64,000 bases of DNA, taken from Gammaproteobacteria bacterium. Its GTDB lineage: Bacteria; Pseudomonadota; Gammaproteobacteria; Arenicellales; Poriferihabitantaceae. This document shows, piece after piece, positions 16,933 through 24,864 of the stretch. Within the stretch, counting starts at the first letter, position 1, and every line of letters begins with the position of its first letter. The notes under the pieces are model-generated. The model had not been told where the DNA came from and ran no database searches. It saw only the letters and a program-made list of their open reading frames with translations. The stretch spans positions 1 to 64,000 of the forward strand of contig JAUILZ010000014.1 in the NCBI GenBank assembly GCA_030432755.1, written 5' to 3'. A program made the position numbers and the translations under genes.

Positions 16933-18102
16933 ATGAACACCCCTACTCCTTTTTCCTTTTCCCACGCCACCCATCGCGTGGTCTTTGGCAATGGCTGCCT
17001 TGCGCAACTGCCGGATGTCGCTCGGCAGGAGAAGCGACATCGCGCGCTGGTCATTCTCGACGAGTTCTTTCTCGGCGGTGATTTGCACCAACGGCTGGAA
17101 GAACTGTTGGCAGGGTTCGCCCCCCGCTTTCACGGAATCCCGCGTCATGAGCCGGACACCGACACGGTGGAGGATGCGCGTGCCGCGCTGGTCGACAGCA
17201 ACGCGGACCTCGTCATCGCCATCGGCGGTGGCTCGGCGATGGATACCGCCAAGGCCGCTCGTATGGCGGCAAGCAATCCCGGACCCATCGACGACATCGT
17301 CGGGCCGATGGGTGTCTACATGCTGCCCCACCCCTCATTCTTCGTCTGCGTACCGACTACCGCGGGTACCGGTAGCGAGGTCTCCGAGTCGGCCATCGTC
17401 GCGAAGACCGGTACCGACTACAAGATGGTGCTTCGCTCGCCGGAGATGAGTGCGCGTCTGGCGCTGCTCGACCCGGAACTGTCGGTCACCGCGCCGGCCA
17501 GCGTCACCGCCGCGTCCGGTTACGATGCCGTGACCCACGCGGTGGAAGCGTTCACCTCGAAAGTATCCGGCCCAATGACCGACCCCTATGCCCGCTCCGC
17601 AATGCAACTGCTTGCCAGGGGCCTGCCGGTGGCCTTCCGGGAACCGGACAATCTCGATGCGCGAGCTGCCTGCCTGGTGGGCTCCATGCAGGCGGGCATC
17701 GCCTTCAACAGCGCACATCTCGGCCTGGCCCATGCCATTGCGGGCGCGCTGGGCGCACTCAACCACGTACCCCATGGGCTCGCCAACGCTCTCGCCCTGC
17801 CCTGGACGATGGCCTTCAACCAGCCGACGCTGGGAAACAAGGGAGACGAGATCGCGCAAATCTTCGGCGGCGATACCGCCGCTGCCGCGCTGTCGCGGCT
17901 GCGCTTGGAGGTCGGTCTGGACCTCAGCCTCGATGACTGGGTCGGCGACGATGCCGGTCGGGATGCGGTGGCCGCCGGAGCCATGAAAAGCGGACAGGTG
18001 CGCGTCAACCCTCGCCTGCCCGAAGCGAACGAGTTGCGCGATATCGTCGAGGCGATGCGAACCCCGACGGGCGGCGCCCAACCACAACTGGCAATCTCCT
18101 GA
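16933..18102 (+). CDS. Iron-containing alcohol dehydrogenase
   Basis: The 389-residue protein has the group III dehydrogenase architecture. An N-terminal Rossmann-like half has IAIGGGSAMDTAKA (NAD site), followed by PTTAGTGSEVSESAI. A helical C-terminal half carries the metal ligands: Asp and His around GYDAVTHAVEAF and His in HLGLAHAIAGALG and NHVPHGLANALALPW. It interconverts an alcohol and an aldehyde using NAD(P)H. The start at ATG 16933 is 11 bp after the aldehyde dehydrogenase stop. A second, distinct member is encoded at 33323-34474. Confidence 0.94.
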   Translation: MNTPTPFSFSHATHRVVFGNGCLAQLPDVARQEKRHRALVILDEFFLGGDLHQRLEELLAGFAPRFHGIPRHEPDTDTVEDARAALVDSNADLVIAIGGGSAMDTAKAARMAASNPGPIDDIVGPMGVYMLPHPSFFVCVPTTAGTGSEVSESAIVAKTGTDYKMVLRSPEMSARLALLDPELSVTAPASVTAASGYDAVTHAVEAFTSKVSGPMTDPYARSAMQLLARGLPVAFREPDNLDARAACLVGSMQAGIAFNSAHLGLAHAIAGALGALNHVPHGLANALALPWTMAFNQPTLGNKGDEIAQIFGGDTAAAALSRLRLEVGLDLSLDDWVGDDAGRDAVAAGAMKSGQVRVNPRLPEANELRDIVEAMRTPTGGAQPQLAIS

Positions 18103-18122
18103 ACACCAGATCGTTACCAACC

Positions 18123-18509
18123 ATGAAGACGCACAACCCCGATAATGTTCCCTCACCGGTTTCCGCGTACAGCCACGGTATCGAAATTCCACCAGGGGCA
18201 CGCTGGCTTACCGTGTCCGGCCAGGTTGGCATCGATCTCGACGGCAGCCTGCCACCGGATGCCGCCAGCCAGTCGACGATCATCTGGCGGAACATCGAGC
18301 GCATCCTGAAGAGCGCCGGCATGGGCATCAGTGACATCGTCAGGATGACTGCCTACCTGGTCGATGAGGAAGATCTTGCCGCCTACGGCGCCGCGCGCAC
18401 GCAGGCGCTCGGCGAGCACCGTCCCGCCTCCACGCTGGTCTACGTGAAAGGCCTGGTCAGGCCGGAAATGAAGGTCGAAGTAGAGGTGCAGGCCGCGCAC
18501 GTAGACTGA
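18123..18509 (+). CDS. RidA/YjgF/UK114 family protein lacking the canonical RidA arginine
   Basis: The 128-residue protein has the Rid fold pattern: SAYSHGIEIPPG, LTVSGQVGIDLDG, a central helix with IWRNIERILKSAG and a C-terminal MKVEVEVQAAHV strand. Archetypal RidA enzymes deaminate reactive enamines and imines using an Arg in a V-A-R-L motif. Here the aligned site reads VKGL, so that Arg is missing. This places the protein in one of the divergent Rid groups of uncertain activity. It is the last gene of the operon, 20 bp after the alcohol dehydrogenase. Confidence 0.85.
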   Translation: MKTHNPDNVPSPVSAYSHGIEIPPGARWLTVSGQVGIDLDGSLPPDAASQSTIIWRNIERILKSAGMGISDIVRMTAYLVDEEDLAAYGAARTQALGEHRPASTLVYVKGLVRPEMKVEVEVQAAHVD

Positions 18510-18551
18510 AGCGCGCATCGATGTAACCGGGCACGGCCAGGCCGGCAAGGA

Positions 18552-19490
18552 CTATGCCATCGCGCGCCACTCCGGCGCGTCGACCTCCCCTTCCACTTCC
18601 GGGATGCGCGGGATTGGCACGTCGAAGGGCGCCACGTCCTCGCGAATCTGCGCCAGTGCCGAGGCGATAATATCCACCTCCTCGTCCGGGTGGGTCGCGC
18701 CGAGACCGTACTCCGCTGCGAGCGCGCGGGCACGGCCGGAACGCTTGCGCTCGTCGGCGGACAGGTTCACCACCGAGTAGACGCCATTGAGCAGGCTGCC
18801 TCGCAGCTTCTTTGCGAACTTCGTACCCAGCATCTCTTTTTCCTCCATCGACAGGCTCTCGAAGAAGCGGCGCATGAGGATGCGACCAAACTGGATGTGG
18901 CGCGCCTCGTCGCGAAGAATTAGCTTGCACGACTCGCGGATGCCCTCGTAGCGGGCATTGCGGTAACGCGCGGTCAGCAATTCCCCGGACAACTGCTCGA
19001 ACAGCGTGTTTACCGCCATGCCGGCGTAGAAGGACATCTGGCGCTCGTCCTTCTCATCGTGGAACTTCGGGATCACCAGCTTGAAGTAGTCGCTGCGTGG
19101 TTGCGGCTGGTAACCGCCGAGCACGTCGGCGATGCGGAAGGACGCCTCGTGGTGACGCAACTCTTCCATGATGAAGTTCGCGACATGCTGCTTGATCTCG
19201 AACGGCAGGTGCTCGAACACCGCCTGGCGAAAGCGTTCGGCGCCGTAGGGCGTGGCGCCGTGTTCCATCCAGGCACGCAGCGACCACCACTCGGCGCCGG
19301 CTTCGCGCACTTCGGCGGGCAGTTCGGCCAGTTCCTCCTTCAGCTTCTCCCAGTCGATGTCCCGCGCCGGATCCCAGGCAAGGTCGCGGGCCTGCTGGCA
19401 CAGGTGCCAGACATCTTCATAGTGCGGTTCGGCGACAATGGGATAGGGATTGGGATTCTGGATGGTTTCCTCCAGCATGGATGCTTCCAT
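18552..19490 (-). CDS. Ferritin-like diiron protein (R2/AurF-like fold), possible oxygenase
   Basis: The 312-residue cytoplasmic protein has two carboxylate-helix pairs typical of diiron enzymes. The first contains a Glu-bearing helix and EELRHHEAS (E-x-x-H, near residue 118). The second contains FEQLSGELL and RDEARHIQFG (E-x-x-H, near residue 200). The C-terminus is a basic helix and an acidic tail. Proteins of this type oxidise or reduce substrates with O2, but the reaction here is unknown. ATG 19490 is preceded on its strand by GAGGAG. It is divergently paired with the GntR/UTRA regulator, across a perfect operator-like palindrome that overlaps a candidate -10 for this gene. Confidence 0.75.
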   Translation of the reverse strand: MEASMLEETIQNPNPYPIVAEPHYEDVWHLCQQARDLAWDPARDIDWEKLKEELAELPAEVREAGAEWWSLRAWMEHGATPYGAERFRQAVFEHLPFEIKQHVANFIMEELRHHEASFRIADVLGGYQPQPRSDYFKLVIPKFHDEKDERQMSFYAGMAVNTLFEQLSGELLTARYRNARYEGIRESCKLILRDEARHIQFGRILMRRFFESLSMEEKEMLGTKFAKKLRGSLLNGVYSVVNLSADERKRSGRARALAAEYGLGATHPDEEVDIIASALAQIREDVAPFDVPIPRIPEVEGEVDAPEWRAMA

Positions 19491-19548
19491 TGTGACTCCT
19501 CGCGCGGGCTTGGCGGTATCGGTAAGTGAGAGTAGCCGGTTCAGGCTA

Positions 19549-19570
19549 AATGTATAGTAGACTATACATT
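19549..19570. promoter_or_regulatory. Perfect palindromic operator of the GntR/UTRA regulator
   Basis: AATGTATAGT (19549-19558) and ACTATACATT (19561-19570) are exact inverted repeats with a 2-bp centre. It resembles HutC/GntR operators in size and T/A-rich ends. On the minus strand, a TATAGT hexamer inside it lies 17 bp from TTGCGA (19584-19589), forming a candidate promoter for the diiron gene that the bound regulator would block. Confidence 0.8.
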
Positions 19571-19613
19571 CTGTAATTTTCCTTCGCAATACCCCTGTAG
19601 CCCAACCGCCGTC

Positions 19614-20384
19614 ATGCGTGGAGTGACCCGTCCTCTCGACCCGGAATCGCCGATCCCGCTGTTCATGCAGATCCGCCTTGACCTGTTATCGGAGATCCTG
19701 CGCTGGCCGGATCCCGCGGAACGATTTCACGGCGACAACGCGCTGGCGGATCGCTACGGCGTCAGTAGAATGACCGTGCGCCAGGCCATCGCCGGGCTCG
19801 TGGAGGAAGGTCTGCTCAGGCGTCATTCCGGGCAGGGCACCTTCGTCACCGAGCGGGTATTCGTCGAGCGGCTTGACCGCGAGCTCGACATCGCCGGCCA
19901 GTACGCTGACATCGGGGTCACCCAGGAAGTGCGCGTACTGACATTCGAGTTTCGCACTCCCGAACCGGTAGAGGCAGCGCAGCTCGATCTCGCCGAGGAC
20001 GAGGAGATCCTGTGGATCGTTCGAACAAGGTCGGTGGGGTCCTCGCCGGTGGCAGTGGACGAGCGGTTGCTATCTGGATCGCTTGCCAGAAAAGCAAAGT
20101 TTCACGCCGGCAATGCCCGGGATTCCATCGCCGAGCGCCTTCGCAGGGCAACCAGTCTGGGCCAGGTGCGGTGGACCATCGGCGCCGGGACAGCCGGAGA
20201 AGCACTTGCCACATTACTGTGGCTCATGCCGCAAGATGCGGTGCTCGAACGGCGCATGACGTATCGCGACGCCGCGGGCAACCGCGTCCTCAGCGGCCGC
20301 ACCGTACATCGGGCGGACATGATCCGTTACGGCTTCAACCTCGACCTGGACGGGAACCGCCCCCAAGTGCTCGTCAGACCCTGA
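19614..20384 (+). CDS. GntR family transcriptional regulator, HutC/UTRA subfamily
   Basis: The 256-residue regulator starts with PLFMQIRLDLLSEI, then a helix-turn-helix (LADRYGVSRMTVRQAIAGL) and the wing LLRRHSGQGTFV. Residues about 100-250 form a UTRA effector domain, ending ADMIRYGFNLDLD. It lies 124 bp from the divergent diiron gene with a perfect palindrome between them, which strongly suggests that it represses the diiron gene, itself, or both. The effector is not predictable from sequence. Confidence 0.93.
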   Translation: MRGVTRPLDPESPIPLFMQIRLDLLSEILRWPDPAERFHGDNALADRYGVSRMTVRQAIAGLVEEGLLRRHSGQGTFVTERVFVERLDRELDIAGQYADIGVTQEVRVLTFEFRTPEPVEAAQLDLAEDEEILWIVRTRSVGSSPVAVDERLLSGSLARKAKFHAGNARDSIAERLRRATSLGQVRWTIGAGTAGEALATLLWLMPQDAVLERRMTYRDAAGNRVLSGRTVHRADMIRYGFNLDLDGNRPQVLVRP

Positions 20385-20427
20385 CGAAATTGACTGTCCG
20401 CTGAACGCCCGAGGCAGAGGGACGCGG

Positions 20428-21081
20428 TCAGGCGCCGCTGTCGGAAAGCACGAAATCGAGCTGCTTGGCGAGCACCACCGCCTGGGTTCGGGTGCGCACC
20501 TTGAGCTTGCGGAAGATGGCGGTGACATGGGACTTCACCGTGGCCTCTGAGATATCCATCTCCCAGGCGATCTGCTTGTTGAGCAGGCCGTCGGTCATCT
20601 TCACCAGCACCTTGAGCTGGGTCGGCGTCAGCAGGGTGATGTTCTCGATCGCCTCGAGTTCCTTTTGCTCGTTCTCGGAGATTTCGGACAGGGCGTTTTC
20701 CGGAATCGCGGTTTCCCCGTTCTTGACCCGCTCGATGGCCTCGCGGATGCCCTCGGGAGACGACGACTTGGAGATATAACCCGACGCGCCCGCCTGGATC
20801 GCCGCGCGCACGGTTTCCGCCCCCTCGCTCGCGCTCACCACGATCACGGGAATTTCGGGATAGCTGCCCTTGATGATCATCAGCCCGGCGAGGCCCTGGC
20901 TGTCACTCATGCGCAGGTCGAGCAGCAACAGGTCCACCTCGTTCTGTTCCACCGCCTCCAGGGTCGCCGCAAGGGTTTCCACTTCGACGATGCGCGCGCC
21001 ACTGAAGAGCGGGGTTACGGCGGAGCGGAGGGCCTGGCGGAAAAGCGGGTGGTCATCGGAAATAATAATTGTTGTATGCAT
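20428..21081 (-). CDS. Response regulator, NarL/LuxR family (orphan)
   Basis: The 217-residue protein has a receiver domain (about 1-120) with the acidic pair SDDHP, phospho-acceptor Asp in LLLLDLRMSD, Ser in VSASEG and Lys in ISKSSSPEG. A LuxR-type DNA-binding domain follows at about 150-210 (LTPTQLKVLVKMTDGLLNKQ, ISEATVKSHVTAIFRKL). ATG 21081 was chosen because conservation starts at MHTTIIISDDHP. No kinase is adjacent. CbrB/AgmR-like regulators pair with symporter-type kinases, so the kinase at 4191-7751 is one candidate partner. This is inference. Confidence 0.93.
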   Translation of the reverse strand: MHTTIIISDDHPLFRQALRSAVTPLFSGARIVEVETLAATLEAVEQNEVDLLLLDLRMSDSQGLAGLMIIKGSYPEIPVIVVSASEGAETVRAAIQAGASGYISKSSSPEGIREAIERVKNGETAIPENALSEISENEQKELEAIENITLLTPTQLKVLVKMTDGLLNKQIAWEMDISEATVKSHVTAIFRKLKVRTRTQAVVLAKQLDFVLSDSGA

Positions 21082-21151
21082 TGGCCAGTTTCGGCTTTCC
21101 TCGCCATGATAGTATTTGGAATTGCCCATCCAGTCCAGTTCAGCCCCCGCC

Positions 21152-21880
21152 ATGTGTTGTCCCGAGGCCGTTCCGGCAGATTTCGATCCCGCGCCGGACC
21201 TGCTGCAACACCGTAACCTGTTGCTTGTCGGCGCGCATACGGACCTCGGCCACGCGCTCGCGCGTTGCCTCGCCGGGCATGGCGCCACCCTGCTCCTTCC
21301 CACCCGCAAGGAACGCCTGCTGGCGCCGCTCTACGATGACATCGTCGCCAACGACGGCCCCGAACCGCTACTCATCGCGATGGACCTGGACAAGGCGGAA
21401 AGCGCTCATTTCGATGCGCTTGCGGAGGGCCTGGCGGATGCGGTGACAGTGATCCACGGTCTCGTACATGTCGATCTGCCGGCGGCGCCGCTTTCGCCGC
21501 TGGTCAACAGCAGTCCGGAAACTTGGCAGTCCTGCTTCCACTCGATCGTTCACCAGCCGATGCTGTTGCTGCGCGGGCTGTTGCCTTTGCTGCAGGTAAC
21601 AGAGCGTGCCGCGGCGATCTTCCTCACCCTGCCCTGCGGCCGCAGCGGGGCCGCCAACTGGGGCCCACTGGGCGCCGCGCTTGCCGCCCGCGAGAACCTG
21701 TGCAATACGCTGACCCGGGAACATCCGTCAATCCATTGCAGTACCCTGGATACCGGTCCGGTTTCCTCTGACCTTCGGCGGCGTTTCTATCCCGCGGAGG
21801 AGCGCGCAGGGTTGCGCGCGGTGGATGATCCGTTCGTTCAGAACGCCTTTCTCCACAGGCTTTCTGTCGCCCTGGACTGA
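21152..21880 (+). CDS. Degenerate short-chain dehydrogenase-like protein
   Basis: The 242-residue protein has an N-terminal Rossmann-like segment (RNLLLVGAHTDLGHALARCL), in which the usual T-G-x3-G-x-G is reduced to G-A-H-T-D-L-G. Later SDR-like helices (WQSCFHSIVHQPMLLLRGLL) follow. The YxxxK catalytic pair is not present at the expected place, which reads WGPLGAALAARENL. It may bind nucleotide without catalysis, or serve structurally. The YciK-like subgroup is the nearest style. ATG 21152 was chosen; TTG 21116 is an alternative. The gene is divergent from the LuxR-type regulator, 70 bp apart. Confidence 0.65.
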   Translation: MCCPEAVPADFDPAPDLLQHRNLLLVGAHTDLGHALARCLAGHGATLLLPTRKERLLAPLYDDIVANDGPEPLLIAMDLDKAESAHFDALAEGLADAVTVIHGLVHVDLPAAPLSPLVNSSPETWQSCFHSIVHQPMLLLRGLLPLLQVTERAAAIFLTLPCGRSGAANWGPLGAALAARENLCNTLTREHPSIHCSTLDTGPVSSDLRRRFYPAEERAGLRAVDDPFVQNAFLHRLSVALD

Positions 21881-21920
21881 ATCGCGGTCAACCAACCCGA
21901 CCGTGGGTCGATGGGACGAG

Positions 21921-23183
21921 TCACGATTCCTCCTCGTCGACGCCACCCAGTTCAAGCAACTGCACCGACGGAATCGCATTGCCCGCGATGCCGCGCACCG
22001 AGCCAACCATCTGGTTGGTATTGAGTAACACCTTCTCGATCTGTTTCTCGCGTTTCTTCCAGATCATCTGCATGGAGCGCTTCTCCGACTCGAGGTCAGT
22101 CTGCATCTGGGTGAAGCCCTCGACGATACCTTCGACCTGCTGGCGAAATTCGTTGCCGGTGAGATAGTCGTACAGCATGCCCATCTTGTCGCCACGGTTC
22201 TCGCGCGCCCCCACCGCGTCGCTCAGGCGAATCGCGGCGTCGCGCAGTACCAGGGACAGCCCCCGAAACTCCTCCACGTTGCAGATCCAGACACCGTCGC
22301 GGAGGCCCATGCGCTCCATGTCTGCGGGCATCGCCTGGGTCACCAGCACGCCGACGTCGGCGCCGCGCTCACGGATGTCTGCGCGGAATTTCTCCAGCCA
22401 ACCGGGCTGATACGCCTTGGCGCGCTTGCTCTCGTAGTAGATCGTGCCGCAGTTTCGCCGGCTGCGGGTGTGGATGGTCTGGATGCAGTCCGCACCACGC
22501 GCACCCTTGCGGATTTCCTCTATGGTGTCGAGGGGGAACTGCGCCGCGAGCCATTCCTCGATGGCAAGCTCCTGGACCTCGCCCTGGAGCTGCATCGAGC
22601 CCTGCTCGGCACGCCGCTGGGCATCGCGCAATTGCTGGCCGAGGTCGGCGATTGTCTTGTCGCGTTCCGCGAGGTCGAGACGGGTTTTTTCCTCTACCCC
22701 GCGGCGGATCTTTTCCCGCTCCACGGCCAGGTCCTGGTTCAGCTTGCGCTCCGCCTCGGCAAGGATCGCATCCCGGAGTTCATCCTTCTCACGCTTCAGC
22801 CGCTCCACCTCCGCCTGCGCGCGGTGATATTCCTTCAGCTTCTCGTTCTTCTCGCCGAGCTCCTTCTGCAGGCTGTCGAGGCGCTCGGACTGCTCTGATT
22901 CGAGGCTCGCGCGAAGCTGCTCGCGAAGCGATTTCTCGCGCTGGCGAAGTCCTTCCTCGATGGCCACGCGGGTCTCCTCCGCCTGTCGGGCGCGGGCTTC
23001 CTCGAGAGACTGTTGCTGCGCGCCGAGTTCCGCCATCCGCGCCTTGAGGGCCTCCGCTTCCTGCTGGCGCTCCGCCGCCACCTGGCGGCGCAGGCGATCC
23101 TCGATCTGGTGCGCGAGGATATCGTTGACGTCGATTACCTGACCGCAGTTGGGGCAGCTTATCCGCCCGTGATCATCAGTCAT
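21921..23183 (-). CDS. DUF2130 family protein (coiled coil plus PD-(D/E)XK-like domain)
   Basis: The 420-residue protein begins with a zinc-ribbon-like CPNCGQ motif (about 10-15). A long charged coiled coil (about 25-210) follows. The DUF2130 core reads GEVQELAIEEWL, GARGADCIQTI and IYYESKRAKAYQPGW, the pattern expected for a PD-(D/E)XK nuclease-like fold (E, D, E-x-K). The C-terminal part is a second helical segment. Function is not established for the family. Its start overlaps the end of the adenine deaminase gene by 8 bp, so the two are co-transcribed. Confidence 0.85.
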   Translation of the reverse strand: MTDDHGRISCPNCGQVIDVNDILAHQIEDRLRRQVAAERQQEAEALKARMAELGAQQQSLEEARARQAEETRVAIEEGLRQREKSLREQLRASLESEQSERLDSLQKELGEKNEKLKEYHRAQAEVERLKREKDELRDAILAEAERKLNQDLAVEREKIRRGVEEKTRLDLAERDKTIADLGQQLRDAQRRAEQGSMQLQGEVQELAIEEWLAAQFPLDTIEEIRKGARGADCIQTIHTRSRRNCGTIYYESKRAKAYQPGWLEKFRADIRERGADVGVLVTQAMPADMERMGLRDGVWICNVEEFRGLSLVLRDAAIRLSDAVGARENRGDKMGMLYDYLTGNEFRQQVEGIVEGFTQMQTDLESEKRSMQMIWKKREKQIEKVLLNTNQMVGSVRGIAGNAIPSVQLLELGGVDEEES

Positions 23184-24198
23184 TCCGGGTGGCGACGAAG
23201 AGGTCGAGTTCCTCGTGCAGCGCCTGGCGGCGGGGTTCGGGCGCGAACGCGGCGTCGATGGCGTTGCGGGTGAGGGTGACCAGGTGGCGGCGGTCGAGGC
23301 CGAGGGCCGTGGTGACCGCCTCCATGTTCTCGTTCATGTAGCCACCGAAGTAGGCCGGATCATCCGAGTTGATGGTCACCTTGAGGCCGAGGTCGAGCAT
23401 CTTTTTGAGCGGGTGATGGTCGATGCTCGGGACCCCGCAGAGGCGTACGTTGGACAGCGGGCAAACCGTCATCGGTACCTGCTCACGCACCAGCCGGCGC
23501 ACGAGTTCCTCGTCCTCGAGGCAACTGTTGCCATGGTCGATACGGTCCACCCCGAGGCTGTCTAGCGCGCCGACGATATAGGCCGGCGGGCCTTCCTCCC
23601 CCGCATGGGCGACGCGCAGGTAGCCGCGCGCCGCGGCCTCGGCGAACACCCGGGTGAATTTCTCCGGCGGATTGCCGCGCTCGCCGGAATCGAGGCCTAC
23701 CGCGCGGATGCGGTGGCGGAACGACTCGGCCTGGTCGAGGGTGCGGAACGCGTCCTCCTCGTCGAGGTGCCGCAGGAAGCACATGATGAGTTCTGAACTG
23801 ATGCCGAACTCGCGTTCGGCGTGATCCAGCGCGGAAGTGATGCCGATGAACGCGGTGTCGAACGCGATGCCCCGGCTGACATGCCCCTGGGGATCGAAGA
23901 AGATCTCTGTATGGCGAACGTTCTGCGCGTTGATTCGCTCCAGGTAGGCCAGGGTGAGATCGTAGAAGTCCTGCTCCGTGCGCAGGACGTTCATGCCCTC
24001 GTAGTAGATATCGAGGAAGTCCTGCAGGCGCGAGAAGTCATAGGCGGTACGCAGCTTCTCCACCGATGGATAGGGCAGTTGCACGCCGTTCCGTTCGGCG
24101 AGGCTGAACATCAGTTCGGGCTCGAAGGTGCCCTCGATATGGCAGTGCAGTTCGACCTTCGGGAGGTCAAGAATGAAGTCAGAGAGTGCAGCGTCCAT
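23176..24198 (-). CDS. Adenine/adenosine deaminase family protein, probably adenine deaminase
   Basis: The 340-residue metal-dependent hydrolase shows the zinc ligands HCH near the N-terminus (VELHCHIEG), His and Glu in AHAGEEGP, His in RIDHGNSC and the Asp pair in INSDDPAYFGGY. The combination SDDPAYFGGY with SGERGNPPEKF is typical of the bacterial/fungal adenine deaminase branch rather than adenosine deaminase. It would convert adenine to hypoxanthine for purine salvage. ATG 24198 was selected because conservation starts soon after. It is upstream of, and overlaps, the DUF2130 gene. Confidence 0.88.
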   Translation of the reverse strand: MDAALSDFILDLPKVELHCHIEGTFEPELMFSLAERNGVQLPYPSVEKLRTAYDFSRLQDFLDIYYEGMNVLRTEQDFYDLTLAYLERINAQNVRHTEIFFDPQGHVSRGIAFDTAFIGITSALDHAEREFGISSELIMCFLRHLDEEDAFRTLDQAESFRHRIRAVGLDSGERGNPPEKFTRVFAEAAARGYLRVAHAGEEGPPAYIVGALDSLGVDRIDHGNSCLEDEELVRRLVREQVPMTVCPLSNVRLCGVPSIDHHPLKKMLDLGLKVTINSDDPAYFGGYMNENMEAVTTALGLDRRHLVTLTRNAIDAAFAPEPRRQALHEELDLFVATRND

Positions 24199-24219
24199 GG
24201 CGCGAAGATAGCACAGGCC

Positions 24220-24249
24220 GAACGAGAAACGCCCCTCCAGGGAGGGGCG
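24220..24249 (-). terminator. Possible minus-strand intrinsic terminator or attenuator
   Basis: An 8-bp perfect stem (CGCCCCTC/GAGGGGCG, 24230-24249) with loop CAGG is followed on the minus strand by TTTCTCGTT. It lies after the 72-residue gene and only about 20 bp before the adenine deaminase start codon, so it might end the former transcript or attenuate the latter. Confidence 0.45.
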
Positions 24250-24387
24250 CTCGGTCTCCATATGGTGCTTATTGCTTTTGGTGCCGGGACGTTATCACTG
24301 GCGGCGGAATTGCGTCAACGACTGTCGTGTTACGGGTCGGTAATGCGGCAGCGCAGCATTCGCGCCGCCCCCCTGTCGGGACGGGTA

Positions 24388-24606
24388 TCAGTAAACGGGT
24401 GATACGACGAGACCCACGGTGCGGCCTTCGGTGCCCGTGGCGGTGCGCCGGGCATCCTCGATCATGCGCACGAAAACCCGCTTGCCATCCAGTTCCACCT
24501 GGGCCGCCATCAGCCATGCCGGTGCGCTCAGGTCGCCGGGCAAGCGTACGAAGTGCATCTGTCCGCCTTCGAAGGGTACCGATTTGAGTGTCTGTAGTCT
24601 GTGCAT
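24388..24606 (-). CDS. Small conserved-looking hypothetical protein
   Basis: The 72-residue product starts at ATG 24606, preceded on its strand by GATGAGGATA, a fair ribosome-binding site. It has no signal peptide. Two alternating hydrophobic beta-like stretches (LMAAQVELDGKRVFVRM, RTVGLVVSPVY) surround a charged turn, suggesting a small beta-rich soluble protein. It stands alone in a 666-bp interval between adenine deaminase and a divergent DMT transporter. Function is not recognised. Confidence 0.5.
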   Translation of the reverse strand: MHRLQTLKSVPFEGGQMHFVRLPGDLSAPAWLMAAQVELDGKRVFVRMIEDARRTATGTEGRTVGLVVSPVY

Positions 24607-24864
24607 GGTCGTATCCTCATCTGCCTGGTATTGTCTCTGCCGCCGCGTTCGGTTGCTGTGCGCTGGATCACGACTTTTTCGTGAATTTGTCACGCTGCGA
24701 CCGCCGCATTGGCTTCCGGGATGACTAACGCCCGGTCCAGGCGAAGGTTGTGTGACGGATTACCCGTCATTTCATTCTCCAGCGTCCGTGGGCAATGCCA
24801 CACTCTTGGTAACCAGGCATATTTGACTTACGCTTCCGGGCCGCCTCCGGTATCCACCCCGTCC
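24607..24864. other. Divergent intergenic region with two short inverted repeats
   Basis: This 258-bp region separates the small hypothetical gene from the DMT transporter gene. It contains CGTGA-ATTTG-TCACG and TGACGG-ATTAC-CCGTCA, perfect short palindromes that could be operators or weak terminators. No convincing promoter hexamer pair, RNA gene or longer repeat was seen. Confidence 0.35.
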
